Below, in pieces: positions 10,945 through 22,766 of a DNA stretch of 64,000 bases. This DNA comes from Centropus unirufus. Lineage: Eukaryota > Chordata > Aves > Cuculiformes > Centropidae. The notes below the pieces were generated by a model. It was not told the origin of the DNA and did not search any database. It saw only the letters and a program-made list of their open reading frames with translations. The position numbers and the translations under genes are program-made. The stretch spans positions 50,224-114,223 of the forward strand of contig VYZI01000487.1 of assembly GCA_013397695.1 (NCBI GenBank), given 5' to 3'. Each line of letters begins with the position of its first letter. Positions within the stretch are counted from its first letter, which is position 1.

Positions 10945-12955
10945 GGATTGAGCATCCCCAGGGAAGGGGAACGACTTCACCGTGGAGGGCAAAGTGAAGG
11001 GGCTGGTGAGGGAGATGAAGAGGGAAGTGGTGAGACCCCAGGAAGGGGGTGGCAGGATGCAACCCCATGCAGGATGGCAAGGAGAATCCTTTGCTTTTAC
11101 TGGGGTGGCTCAGTGGAACTTTGCAAGTCCAGCACTTCCACAGGCCCCTGTGGTTTCTGCTGCTCCCTGGGGAGGATTTGTCGCAGGATGCATCTCGTGA
11201 TCCATTTCCCCTGGGTTGTCTTTTCCCAGGGAGCCACACATAGCGAGACCCTCATGCTGCCTGGCTGGGCACCGCCGGTGCCAGCACTGGTCCTGGCTGG
11301 GGGAAGCCAGGCACGTGCCAGCTACTGCTGGCACTGGGTGCAGGTGTGATGGGCTGTATGGACACCACACTGGAGCCAGCAAGAGCTTTGCTGCAGAATC
11401 CCAAGGCTTCAGCCTGGTTTCAGGCAATGGAGGGAGGTTTTTCTGCACCCTCCTCATTGCTGCAGGGTGATCGTGCACACAGCAATGCTGTTGGCATCCT
11501 CAGAGCAGGAGGCATATTCAGCTCAAGGACCTGTACCAGAATGCTCTGCCAGCCTGGCCCCTCTGGCGCAGCGGTGCCACAAACAAGAGTCATGCAAACA
11601 GTGGCAAAACCACCTCATGTTCATCTCCTCACAGGGCTGGGGTCGCACGCGGCTCCTCGTGCAGAACTGCACACCAGGGGCAGCGTTCCTGCCCTGACCT
11701 CACGGCATGGTTCAAACGCTGGCAGTGGGGCAGCGTGGTCCACACCAGCTTTGCTTTGGGCACTTCGCACCAAAACTGGATCCTCTTCAGCAGCCATTTG
11801 GCCCTTCCTTGCCCACTCCATTGCTCTGAGGTCCTTGGGGTTTGGTTTTGCTGAATGGGTGCACCAGGGTGGTGTGTCCTGCAGCATCACTGCTGTTGGT
11901 GACCACTGCCCTTGTTCCCACCTCCAGCAAGCGGGGCTGTCAACTCACCCTTATTTTTCCTCATGCCTTTCCAAAATACACCCAAATTCCCCATTTTCCA
12001 TACTAGCTCTGAGCTTTTTCAAACAGCCATGTATCATTTCAGCTCTTTAGCAAGAACCTGGGGACAGATCCTGCTACCACTGCAGTGCTTTGAAGCCAGA
12101 TTTATGTTCCCAGCTCCACCAGAGATCTCACTCCAGCCTCTGCTAACCCTGATATCAACCCCAATGTCCAACCAAACATGAAAGAAATGGGGTCAAATCT
12201 TGATTTCAGCTCAGAGGGATAAATCAGGAGGGAAATACCGAACCTGGTGCAGCCCGGGGCCCCACAAGTGCACTGCACTTCCCCACTCACCTACAGCATC
12301 CACGTCCCCCAGGCACCCGCAGCACAGCCCTGCTCCCGGTCCCGAGCTCGGAGGGGGCACGCGTGGCTCAGCCAGGGCAGCTCTGCTCCGTGCTCTGCGC
12401 CCCGGCTCGGAGGGTCCTCATGGGGCTGCTCACCTCCTTCCACCCGTCCTGGCACCACAGCAGCTCCCACAGCCACTGTGTGGCCCGTTCCAATGGGGAA
12501 ACACCTCTGTTCCTGTCCCAGCCCTGGGGGCTCGGCTCTGCGGCCCCGTTTTCCAAACGCGGCCGCTTGGCAAATGCTCTGTGGTCTGGATGTGGGAGAA
12601 GTCAAAAAAATGTTTCTTATTACTGCCTCTTCCTGCCTGGCTTCTCTCCACCACTCCCAGCTAATAAAGCATTTCCTATTGCTGAGCACACATCCACCGC
12701 CAGCCTCCCTTCCTCCCGCACACCGGGCCCCAGCTCCATCCTGGTTGCTCTCCTCTGGCCCATTCCTCCCACCCTTGTCCTTCACCAGGCACTTTCCCAC
12801 CCCAGTTTCCCAGCTTTCATGGCAAACCCAAGCTCTTGGGCTGTATCTGGCAGAAAGCTGTGCATCATTTCTCCTTCCATGAACACCTAAAGGTCTTCAG
12901 CAGAACACAGCAGCCTGCTTTGATGGTGCTGAGGGTAGGAATGGTCTGGAGAGAT
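10945..12955. other. Intergenic region, nothing recognised
   Basis: About 2 kb of mixed-composition sequence between the inverted repeat and the next CR1. There is a plus-strand AATAAA at 12663, but no exon structure or homology was recognised upstream of it. Confidence 0.5.
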
Positions 12956-12961
12956 GCTGTG

Positions 12962-13197
12962 GGAATCACGAAATGGTTTGTGTTGGAAGGGACTTCAAAG
13001 CCCATCTAGTTCCAACGCCCCTGCCATGGCCAGGGACACCTCCCACTGGATCAGGAGGCTCCAAGCCCCATCCAGCTTGGCCTGGAACATCTCCAGGGAT
13101 GCGGCAGCTATGACTTTTCTGGGAAACCTGAGCCAGGGCCTCCTGATCCTCACAGGAAAATATTTCTCCCTAAAATCTCATCTCAGTGTTCCACCTT
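12962..13197 (-). mobile_element. CR1 LINE 3' fragment
   Basis: Minus-strand CR1: AATCACGAAATGGTTTGTG, then GGAAGGGACTTCAAAGCCCA, ending in the ATATTTCTCCCTAAAATCTC segment. It faces the plus-strand CR1 fragment that begins about 40 bp further on. Confidence 0.9.
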
Positions 13198-13235
13198 GAT
13201 GGGCATGACCATCCCTCCCACTCCAGCATCCAAGT

Positions 13236-13360
13236 GTCATGAATGTCCCATCCCTGGAGGAGCTCAAGGCCAGGCTGGATGGGGCTTGGAGCCCCCTGAT
13301 CCAGTGGGAGGTGTCCCTGGCCGTGGGAACAGGGTGGGCTTTGAGGTCCCTTCCGACCCA
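13236..13360 (+). mobile_element. CR1 LINE fragment in opposite orientation
   Basis: A plus-strand CR1 piece from CATCCCTGGAGGAGCTCAAG to GGTCCCTTCCGACCCAATC, lacking the ATTCTATG tail. Together with 12962-13197 it forms an inverted CR1 pair. Confidence 0.88.
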
Positions 13361-14935
13361 ATCGCAGCACCACAGCCTGGCCAAGGGGCTCAGTGCTCAC
13401 TGCGAGACTTGTGGGTGCTGTGAGGGAGGGCAGGGGAGGTTTTGCCCTCGGGGTGTGGCGTAGGGAGTGTTCGGGAGCTGCTGAACGGTGGCCCTGGCAG
13501 CGTTCCTCTGCCCCGGCTGCAGGGGTTTTGCTCAGTGCCTCCTGCCAGGCCATCCCCATGCCTCCCAGTGCGGCTCAAGCGGTGGCAGCGGGAGCTGCTG
13601 GGACACGGGTAGCAAGGCCATTCCCACGGGGGAGGCTGGGCACTTCCCACTCCCCGGGACACGTGGGACCGTCAGGGCTGTGGGCAGCGGAAGCACCACT
13701 TCCCCTCTTGCCATGCCGGGGCTGCTCTTTGAGCTGTGCCACTCTCAGCAGCTTCACGTTCCTCTTGTCCACTTCCAGCACCTTCCTGAGCTCCATCCTG
13801 GCCTCTCTTCTGGCCACTCCCCGGCACGGTGACCACCACCCCTGGGGAGGCAGAGGCAGCCAGCAGCGCCCGTGCTGGCATCACAGCCTCTTTCCTACTG
13901 GAGTCACAGGGCCCAAAGAACCTCCCCATTCCCCGTCGCGTCACCAACCCCAATTACACCACAAACCCAACCGGCATGCGGATTGTCTCCATGCTGGACG
14001 CTTTGAGGTCTCGCCACCTGCCTCTCCCCTGTTATCGCCCATCATCTGGGAAGTTTAAACAAACAAAAGCACAAAACCAGGATAAAACACGAAGGACCTT
14101 CACACGTGACCTTGCCCGGGCTGGGAGCTTTGCAGAGCCGGCAGGGGAAACGCGGTTTCCATCAGATAGGAGCTGCCTGGGAGGAAGCGGGGCCTGCAGA
14201 CACCTTATCACCTTGACCATCTTTTCTCTGGCACGCAGGTCTTGGCGATCTGATTGGCCATCGGCTGCTCCCAGGGTTATTCCGGGATGACTCCCGTGAC
14301 CCCACCGCAGGCACACGGTGGGTGCTGGCACCCCGTGTCTCTGGCTGCAGGAAGAAGTTTGCCCCAAGCAGCCGCGTGCTGGCTTCTCCAATGGGGGCTG
14401 GTGCCGGCTGCTTCAGTTCCTGTGCTTTCATCTTCCAAATGGGACAGCTTCTATTTTTATACTCTCAGCATCACCAGGGATGCAAATACTTGCTTAAAAA
14501 CTTCTAAAAGACACTAAGTCCCTACCCTGGGTGTCTTGAATGGCAGGGATGGCTGAGAGCCCTGAGCCAGGCTGTGGCACTGGCATTGCCATTGCGGGAA
14601 AGCAGAGCTTGGGGCTGACCCCGGTGACACTTCAATGAACACCCCAAGCCCAGCCCAGGCTCTCTCGGCTGCAGGCAGAGCAATCCATGCCCTGCCCCAC
14701 ACTCACTGACGCAGACGGGGTGAATCAGTGGGGACGGGCGCTGGGCTGAGCACTGGCGTAGCCGCAGCACCACAACTCACTGCCCCGTGTCTGCCATGGG
14801 GCAACCTCCCACTGCCCATTTGAAGCCAAAGCCAGACTTGCCATCACTCATCACCGCTCGCTGCCCCTTCAGCCCACAGAAGGGTGAGGGCACCCCTTGG
14901 ACTGCAGTCTGGATGTTCCCAGCCACCCCTTAGGG
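13361..14935. other. Intergenic region, nothing recognised
   Basis: GC-rich sequence with scattered CpG and an AAACAAACAAAAGC run near 14060. No exon chain, RNA gene or repeat family was recognised. Confidence 0.5.
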
Positions 14936-14936
14936 G

Positions 14937-15600
14937 CATAGAATCACCAGGCTAGGAAAGACCTCTGAGATCATTGAGTGCAGCTGTCCCTGTCCACCAC
15001 TAAACCAGATCCCCAAGCACCTCATCTGCTCGGCTTTTAAACCGCTCCAGGGATGGAAACTCCACCCCCTCCCTGGCAGCCGTTCCAGGGCCTGAGGACC
15101 CTTATAGTAAAAAACTTGGTTTTGCTGTCCAATCTGACCCTGCCCCGGTGCAGCTTGAGGCCATTCCCCCTTGTCCCATTGCTGTCACCTGGGAGACAAG
15201 ACCAGCACCCACCTCTCCACCCCCTCCTTCCAGGCACTTGGAGGCAGGGATGAGCTCTCCCCTCAGCCTCCTCTCTTCCAAGCTCAACAACCCCAGCTTC
15301 CTCAGCCGCTCCTCACAACCCTTGTTCACCAGACCCTTCCCAGCTCCATTCCCTTCTCTGGATGTGTTCCAAGACCTCAAGGTCCTTCTGGGAGCGAGGG
15401 GCCGAGAACTGACCCCAGGATTCGAGATGTGGCCTCCTCAGTGCTGAGGAGATGCCCTTGGCCTTCTTGGCCACCTGGGCCACTGCTGGCTCATGTTCAG
15501 CTACTGCCACCAAACCCCCCCAGGTCCTTCTCCTCCAGGCCCCTTTCCAGCTGCTCTTCCCCCAGCCTGGAGCTGCACAGGTTCTCCCCAAGCTGCAGAG
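14937..15600 (-). mobile_element. CR1 LINE 3' fragment, about 660 bp
   Basis: Minus-strand CR1 with a diverged tail (ATAGAATCACCAGGCTAGG), followed by the CTCCAGGGATGGAAACTCC block, the CACCTGGGAGACAAGACC segment and more 5' CR1 sequence to about 15600. The 5' limit is approximate. Confidence 0.85.
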
Positions 15601-16600
15601 GAGGACCAGGGGCCAGCAAAATCCCAGCTCTCCCTCCCCACTGCACGGCGGGTCCAGGCTGGCACAGCGCGTGCGAGGGTTGCTCCACGTGCCACCCGCC
15701 CCCGGCTCATCTGTGAGGAGCCAGGAGCTGGGAAGGAGGGCAGCCACGTGCTGGGGAGCCCGACACGAGCCAAGGGCTGGAGAGGAATGGGTGGGGAGGC
15801 TGCAGATCCCTCCTTATCTGCCACTGGCTGGGCCCAAAGCTCTCCCTGCACCCTGAAAGGCAGAGGTGCAGCCTGGAAGTGGGGAGAGGGGCTCCCCCCA
15901 GCAAAGAAGGGGTTGGTGAAGGGAAAGGGCTCCACGCTGGGTTTTGGGCTTTGCTGGAGGGAAGGGTTATTTATTACCTGCATCAGAAGCACTTTGAGCG
16001 GCTCTTGCTGCCAGTTGCTCTCCCTGAGGGTCGCACCTTTTGTGCCTGGGTGCTGCAGGAGCCAGCACGGCTGCTCAGGGGCAGGACCCTGGGGTCACCT
16101 TCTCGTGCCCCAGGATGGGCCTGGGTTGAAAAGGAGCGTGCAACACGGGAAACACAAGCTGCAGCTCACCCCGTGTGCACCACCACGCAACAAGAACTGC
16201 ACTGCAGGGCTCCCTGGGGGTGAACCCTGGTGACAGGTCCTGGGACTACACACGGGTGCAGGCTGGAGCTCCCAGAGGGGGGTTTGCTTGGGACCACTGG
16301 GTCCTGTCTTGGGGTAACGTTACAGCCCCAAAACTTCCTCCTCTCTGCCTGTTCCTGCTCCAGAGGGTGCCCAGGCAGGACGGAGTCCATGAGCAGGAGC
16401 CCCACAGGTTTGGTTTCCAGCCTGTACCTGGCATCCAGAACCCCTGTGAACCCTCGTGAAGCATGGAGATGCTTCCCTGTGCTGCACCTTGGTTTGTCCA
16501 TCTGCAACCCAGGAATACATAGGAGGAGGGAAGTTAACATCACCAAGAGGGTGACAGGGTAGACAAGTGATGCTGGCAGCAAGAAGAAAGCATTCCTGCT
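15601..16600. other. Intergenic region between ACVRL1 and ANKRD33, nothing recognised
   Basis: Mixed GC-rich sequence beyond the 3' end of ANKRD33. No convincing exon or repeat. Confidence 0.5.
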
Positions 16601-16622
16601 GGCCCAACAAACAGCCCTGAGC

Positions 16623-17072
16623 TTTATTCATTAAATCAATCCTGTTAACATGGCAACCACTTCCATTTTAATTTCCATGGCTGTGTTCCACCACGTGCTG
16701 CGAGATCCAGATCTCAGGAAGATCAGAGGCAAAAAAAAAAGGGAAAAAATAAGCAAAAAAAAAAAAGAAGGAAAAATAAGAAGTTAGAAGAGCCCCTTCT
16801 CCCCCAGCTCTGTTCCCTGGCAGGCCCAGAGCCCAGCCCAGGGCAGGGTCTGACCACAACCAGAGCTGGGTCAGAGCAGCTGCCCTCAAGTCGGGAGAGG
16901 ACAAGAGGCTGGGAAAGGGTTTTGGGGAACCAGGAGAACAGGGGCTGGGGCACCTCAGCTGGATATTGTCCACATCCTCCTCCCTCAGGCGTCACCATCC
17001 CACCAGGGTAGAAGACCACCCCTGTGCCAGACAAAGGAGCGTGCCCAAGGGGATGGTTGGGACACCTCTCAC
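16623..17072 (-). other. ANKRD33: ANKRD33 3' untranslated region and poly(A) signal
   Basis: Minus-strand AATAAA at 16628-16623, about 450 nt after the ANKRD33 stop codon, is the best candidate poly(A) signal. The UTR contains two long T runs on the transcript strand (around 16730-16775). Confidence 0.6.
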
Positions 17073-19896
17073 TTATCTCTTGCCCCCTTTCTTCTTTTTC
17101 CCCTCTTTCTTTGCCTCATTGGCTGCTTTCTTCTCCTCCTTCAGCTCCTTGTACTTCCACTTTGGTGGCTGCAGCAGATTCTTGTCCCCCTTGCCCTGCC
17201 TCCGCTCCCTCGAGCTGGCAGGTGGACAGGAGTCTTTGCTTACTTTGATTTTGGGGATGGGCTCTCCAGGAAAGATGAGATTGCCCCGGCGCAGCCACAG
17301 GGGCAGGAAGCTCAGGAGGCCACCAGCCTGCCGGCGCGATGGCAGGAGCCGGATCTCTGACATGGCTTGGCCATTGCAAGAGGACGCACCAGTGCCGGGG
17401 CACGAGGTGGGTTCTTGCTCAGCATCTGGATCCAGTACCTGCTGCCCCAGGATCTCTGGCACAGACAGTCTGGGCTTGCCCACCTCGGGAGGGCTGTTGG
17501 GGCAAATTGTTTGGCAAGCGGTGGCCACAAAGGGGCTGGCAAGGGAGGTGGTCATCCTCACCATGTGGTCCATCACACCATCCTCCTCAGGGTCGTGGGG
17601 GAAGCTGAAGGTGAATATGGATTGGATTTTTTCCGACAACCTCTTGCCTGTTGATTTGGGGCTCAGGGCTTTGGCTACCAGCTCGGCCAGGGCTGGCCAC
17701 TCAGGCCGGTACCGGGTGCTGAACTGTTCTGCCCGGGGGCGCCGCAGAAGGCTCCGGATCCTCACAGTGGTCTCGAAGCGGCCGGTGAAGGCTGCCCACT
17801 CCCTGGCTGTCTTCCCCTTGACAGGATCCATCGCTTGCAGGTCTGCTCCTGGAGACAGCGGGATGCAAAGAGCATCACTGGGATGTCCCACCCTGTCCCA
17901 GCTCAGAGCATGTGGTGCAAGCACAGGGCAAGCAGTGATGCGACCCCTTTCCAAAAGATCCTGCCCTAGGAGATGCTCACCAGCCAGGAGGAGGGCGGCC
18001 ACGCAGTCCTCTCGCCCCTGCACCGCAGCCTTCATCAGTGCTGTTAGGCCCCGAGGGTCCCGCTTGTCCACCTCGAGCGCAGGGAAGTAGTTGAGGAGGT
18101 AGTTGACAATGGTGATGTGTCCTTAACAGCCAGAGAGAAGCTGCGTTAGAGTTTCGACAAGTTAACAAGGGAGAACTGCTGGTGTCCCCTTGGAGAAAAA
18201 GCATTTCACAAGCATCTCCTGAGGAGGAAAATGGAGAAACTTTGACAGATCAGGACTGAGAGGGTCTGGGGTTGGCTGTGCAGGGAACAGCACTGGTGCA
18301 TCACCTGCTTCAGCAAACACAGGAAAGAGGCCAGAAATGCAAAACCCATCCTCAATTCCAGCAAGGATGAAGTGGGAACAGAGAGTGACGTTCACTTTAG
18401 GAGCTACTTCCTCTCCCTTGTGGTTAAGCAGGGCAGAGGGAAGTGAAATCTCCTCCTGTAGCAAGAAAAAAACACCACGACTGGAGATTTGGTCCCCACA
18501 TATGGTGTCTGCCAGCTTGGACCTTGTGTGCAGGTAAATCACTCCAGCTCACAGGGCTTTGCTGGGCCATGTGGGGTGGCTCCAGCTCAGCTGCTCAGGT
18601 GGCACGTGTCACAAGTGAACGGTGCTGCAGGGATCTCCAGTTTTGCATCTCCTACCCAGTTTTTAAACGATGTTAAGATGAACTAGACACTCTGCCAGGA
18701 AGGGTGACATTCCACAGGAGCATCAGCTTTCCGGATGGCTCATTTTGGAGGTCACACCACCTCTAAGGAGGTCTCACAGAGGCTGCCCTTTGCCATGCGT
18801 GGTGCCTACCTGCCTGGGCTGCCATCATGAGGGCCGTGTTCCCGTCCTTGTCCTGCTGGTTGACATTTATGTAGGGGCACTTCTGCAGCAGGGGCACGAT
18901 GTCCACAAAGCCCTTGTAGCAGGCAACCATCAGCGCATTCTGGAGAGAGAGCATGCTCAGCACCAGGGCTGGCATCACACCTCCCCATGTCCCCCTTGCT
19001 TCTTCCCCCCACTCCAAACCAGAGAGGCTCCAGATGGGAGGACAGAAGAGGTTCTGCTCCAAGGATTGGATCAACCATCCCATCCCTCATCAAGACCATC
19101 CCACCCAGGACACTTCTTCTGTCTGAGGGAGCTGGGGTTGTTGAGCCTGGAGAAGAGGAGGCTGAGGGGAGGCCTCATCCCTCCCTCCAAGTGCCTGAAA
19201 GGAGAGGGTGGAGAGGTGGGGGGTGGTCTCTTCTCCCAAGTGACAGGGGATGGATAGAACAAGGGGAGTGGCCTCAAGCTGGGCCAGGAGAGGTTCAGAT
19301 TGGATATTAGAAAAAAACTTTTCACTGAAAGGGTCATAAGATGCCAGAATGACTGCCAGGGAGGGGGTGGAATCCCCATCCCTGGGGGCATTTAAAAGAT
19401 GGGGAGATGAGGTGCTTGAGGATACAGTTTAGTGCCAGACAGGAGCGGTTGGACAAAATCTCAAAGGTCTTTTCCAATCTGGTGATTCTGTGATTCTATG
19501 CCTCAGCCTGCTTTAGCAACTACCATCCTTCAGGGTTTGCCTGTCCCTAGGAATCCTCTTTCTGCTCCACAGGGCGCCCACCAGGCCACTCACCCTCCCA
19601 TTGATATCCAGCTCCCTCGCCTCACTCCGGGTCACCCCGTACTCCAGCCTCTCTCGCACCAGCTTAGCATCATTCCTGTCACAGCACTGGTAGAGGCTGA
19701 GGTCCCCAGCACCACCAGCCCCAAGGGGGACCTCATAGCAAGGGTAGACAGAGTCATCGGAGCAGATGCTGCCGGTGTCCAAGGGCTCTGACTCATCCTC
19801 CTCCTCTTCCTCCTCATAGTGCAGCTCTGGGTCAGAGGCATCCAGGCTGGAAGGGGAGGCTGCAGAGTGTTCTCCTCCACCGCAGGCATCTGTCAT
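17073..19896 (-). CDS. ANKRD33: ANKRD33, ankyrin-repeat protein
   Basis: Four coding exons on the minus strand with consistent phases: 19896-19594, 18939-18810, 18121-17981, 17848-17073. They total 1350 nt and 449 residues. Seen: an acidic N-terminal segment (a six-glutamate run, then DTGSICSDDSVYPCYE); ankyrin repeats from about residue 70 to 230, including INGRNALMVACYKGF, DGNTALMMAAQAGH and RGLTALMKAAVQG; a motif VMDHMVRMTTSLASP shared with the paralogue ANKRD33B; and a lysine-rich C-terminus. Known for the family: ANKRD33 (PANKY) is enriched in photoreceptors and reported to repress CRX-driven transcription. I chose the ATG at 19896. An acceptor-like AG at 19984-19983 upstream suggests this exon has a 5' UTR start at 19982. 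The frame is open further upstream to an ATG at 20028, so the N-terminus is uncertain. The assignment to ANKRD33 over ANKRD33B rests on the neighbours ACVRL1 and FIGNL2. Confidence 0.92.
19100..19500 (+). mobile_element. CR1 LINE inserted in the first coding intron of ANKRD33
   Basis: A plus-strand CR1 from about 19100 (CTTCTTCTGTCTGAGGGAG) ends with the full tail TGGTGATTCTGTGATTCTAT near 19499. It is antisense to ANKRD33 and ends about 95 bp from the coding exon at 19896-19594. Confidence 0.92.
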
Positions 19897-20028
19897 CCGG
19901 CCCGGCCAGGGGGAGCGAGCCCTGCCTGGGGCCAGGAGCTTCTCCCGGCGGGACGAGGGGCACTGCAGACCGTTCACTCCCCCTGTGCAGACACAGAGCA
20001 GGCGTGGGAACCCTGTGGACTCCCGCAT

Positions 20029-21315
20029 TCCTCATTCCACCAGGAAGCCTCGGCCAGATCCCAGACACCAGCACAGCCCACGGGGCCAGTTTCCATCCTC
20101 TGCCCCACACAAACCCTTGCACCAGAAACTCGGATGTGGTAAAACACCAGGGGAGCAGCTCCCCCAAGCCTGGAGTGAGGAAAATCAGGTGACATTGTGG
20201 GTGTTTGAGAAGTAGATAAATGGACCATGGTCAAGGCATGGAAACCATGTGGGTGTGAAGGTTGGGAATGTAGGGATGGATGCCAACTGAGCACAGCCAG
20301 GCTGTTGTGCCAAACACCAGCAGAAAAGGACCCTCTCCATCCCTTCCCATACCACACAGGGGTCTGAGTTCTTCCTGTGCTGCCTCACCAAAAGTGGTCT
20401 ACATTAAAGCAGCTGCAAAGACCTTTCCCAGCAGCAGAATCAGAGCAGCGTACATAGGGAGGGGTTAAATCTGGCTTCTTGTGCCCAGACAGCAGAGGAG
20501 CAGATACCAGAGCAGCTCCTGGCTCCCTGAAGAGCCCCTTAAACCGCTTGGACCTGCAGCCCTGGTGCAGGAGCTCTGGGGCAAGGACAGCCCACCCGCA
20601 GCCTGGCAGCAGAAACTCAACTGTTTCACTTCCAAGCAGAAGCCAACCAATAACTGACAGTGCTGCAAAGAGAAGGAAACCTTTGCAATTCCATTAAACT
20701 CTCCCACTCCACTTAGACATCCCAAAGCAGGCTCTGGAGATGAGGAATGCTCTTCTCCGCATACTCTGATCTTACCTGGGGCTGCTCAGACCTTCCCCAC
20801 AGGTCCCTCTTCAGCTGGGCAGCATCACGACTCCATCCAGGAAAAAACAACCTCGCAAAAGATGGTGGAAAACTGCCCTGCCCTTTGTGGTGGGAAAGAG
20901 TTTACTGGCCCAGGTCTGAGGTGGCCTTTAGGCACCAAAGCTGTGATAACCTGCACGTTGACGTGGGCTCAGCTGGCCGAGACATCTTAATTTAAACTGT
21001 TGCTTAAAATGGCTCCATTCATCCTGAGCAGGATCAGGGCTGCTTGGGCAGGATTTAGCATCTTTAGCTCAGGAACAGCAGGGAGCCCTGGGCTGTATTT
21101 TTATACCTATCCCACCTTGGTGAGATGATGCTGCCTGAACAACCGCCACCACCAACTCAGCTAAAAAAACACCAACCCCTCGTCCAGCAGCTTTTATTGC
21201 AGGTGAATTTGCTGATCAGAAACACCTGGGGAGCTGCTGCTTCACAAAGGGCCCCAGAGCTGTGCAGGTGCATTAAATAAACTCTTGCAATCCCCTATCC
21301 AGAGGTGCCTTGGAG
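20029..21315. other. Upstream flank of ANKRD33, nothing definite
   Basis: Expected to contain the ANKRD33 promoter and any non-coding first exon, but no TATA box, clear donor or CpG island stands out. Several AATTA/TAAT words occur, which fits a photoreceptor gene but is not specific. Confidence 0.4.
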
Positions 21316-21316
21316 C

Positions 21317-21464
21317 CTCCTTCTCCTTCTCCTTCTCCTTCTCCTTCTCCTTCTCCTTCTCCTTCTCCTTCTCCTTCTCCTTCTCCTTCTCCTTCTCCTT
21401 CTCCTTCTCCTTCTCCTTCTCCTTCTCCTTCTCCTTCTCCTTCTCCTTCTCCTTCTCCTTCTCC
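21317..21464 (+). repeat. (CTTCTC)n hexanucleotide microsatellite, about 148 bp
   Basis: About 24 essentially perfect copies of a 6-bp pyrimidine unit on the plus strand, purine on the minus strand. It produces artefact frames of poly-Arg, Lys-Glu, Gly-Glu, Ser-Pro and Ser-Phe. A pure homopurine/homopyrimidine mirror tract of this length can form triplex DNA. Confidence 0.97.
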
Positions 21465-21873
21465 AAGCATCTTGATGCCAAAACCTCAAGGCCCCAGGGA
21501 GCTCGGGGCAGTGTTCACCAAGGAGCTGCAAATCCTGATTTCCACATGAAACCTGGCCACACCCTTATCTTCATCCTTAGATGTTTTGGCGTTTTGGGGA
21601 TTATTTTTTTTTTTGGTTGGTTGTTTTTTTTCATGTTTTCTAAAGTACAGAGGCCTGTGGGACCTGGAAAAGTCCCTGGATCAGCTGTTTTCATGGCAAA
21701 AAGGCACAGATTTGGTCCTAGAGCAGATTGTGGGAGGCCACGTCCTCAGTTTGAAGCAGTCATTAAGACAGAGTCCCAAAGGTCACTTAGCTTGCATCCT
21801 TAAACATGGAAACATGGAGCAGAAGAAGGATCCCAGCTGTTCCCTCTGTGCGTCCTACTGGGAAGCACAAGCT

Positions 21874-21999
21874 GAGGATCTCGATGCTGAACGTCAGGAT
21901 CTCAGTTCCGAACATCGTGATCCTGACGCCGAACATGAGGGTCCCAGTGCCGAACACCCGGATCCTGATACTGAGCCTGAGGATCTCAATGCTGAAGGC
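21874..21999 (+). repeat. 21-bp minisatellite, six copies
   Basis: Six head-to-tail 21-bp units with core GATCnnGATGCTGAA/CATG. The unit length is a multiple of three, so an open frame (21586-22098, plus strand) reads through it as an acidic heptapeptide array of the type EDLDAER-QDLSSEH. The frame has no other recognisable feature and is not called as a gene. Confidence 0.85.
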
Positions 22000-22199
22000 T
22001 GCACAGCTGGAGCTGGGCTCCATGCCTGCAGCGTTCTCCCACACCCCAGCGTTATCCTGGCCACATCCATCCCTACTGGGGGCCAGGACCTGCTCTGAGC
22101 CCTTCAGCACCGCGTGTAGCCAAGCTGCCAGCTCTCTCCAAGCTGCTTCGCCTGGGAGAAGTCCTGGAGTCAATGGGGAACCTCAGCAGCGCTGAATCC

Positions 22200-22760
22200 C
22201 CGAACGCAGCACCAAACCCCAGCCCTCGCCGCTTGCTTTAGGGCCGAAGCCCCGGCTCCTGCTGCAGCACGGGACGGCAGTGATGTCACCGCGCTGCGAC
22301 ACCTCCTGCCCCGCAGCCACCCTCCCACGCCACCTTATCTCGGGAGAGCACTGGGAGCAGATTTAGGGCTTATGGAGTTATCTGGGGAGCTCGGTGCCAT
22401 AATCTGCCGCCTGCCGCAAGCAGCGGGCCCTGAGCCGCTTGCGTAAGGAGCTCCGGGCTCCCGAGGGCTCCGGCCGCCCCCGCCCCGTGTGCCGGTGCCC
22501 TGCGCGGGGACGGGGCTTTCCCTCCGAGTCCTGCAGCCCTGGCCACGCAGGGGGAACGCAGGGGGGCACCGAGGGGGCAATCCTTGCGGAGCCTTTCGCT
22601 GCCGCTGGCGTTTTGCAAAGCCATCGGCTGCCACAAGGGGATGCCGGAGCCCGCAGGACGGACCGCATCCCAGCGCTCCTCCCGCCCCGGAGCGCCCGTG
22701 CTCTCCCACCGGCTGGAAAGATCCGCACAGCCTCTTCGAGGGCAGCGGGCAGGCTGGGCT
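22200..22760. promoter_or_regulatory. CpG-rich island, possible promoter
   Basis: About 550 bp with dense CpG (for example GCCGCCTGCCGCAAGCAGCG near 22405 and CGGCCGCCCCCGCCCCGTG near 22472) and GC-box words, bordered by AT-rich simple repeat. It lies 2.3 kb upstream of ANKRD33 and could be its promoter or that of an unannotated transcript. TAATCTGCC at 22401 resembles a CRX site. Inference from composition only. Confidence 0.4.
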
Positions 22761-22766
22761 GAAGGC

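Noticed and set aside
16730..16775. A-rich tail of a processed pseudogene
   Set aside because: No retrocopied coding sequence precedes it on either strand; it lies in the ANKRD33 3' UTR.
17073..19896. Assignment of the ankyrin gene to ANKRD33B
   Set aside because: The paralogues share the C-terminal motifs, but the neighbours are those of ANKRD33.
21242..21549. Open frames of poly-Arg, Lys-Glu, Gly-Glu and Ser-Pro repeats
   Set aside because: They are six readings of one hexanucleotide microsatellite.
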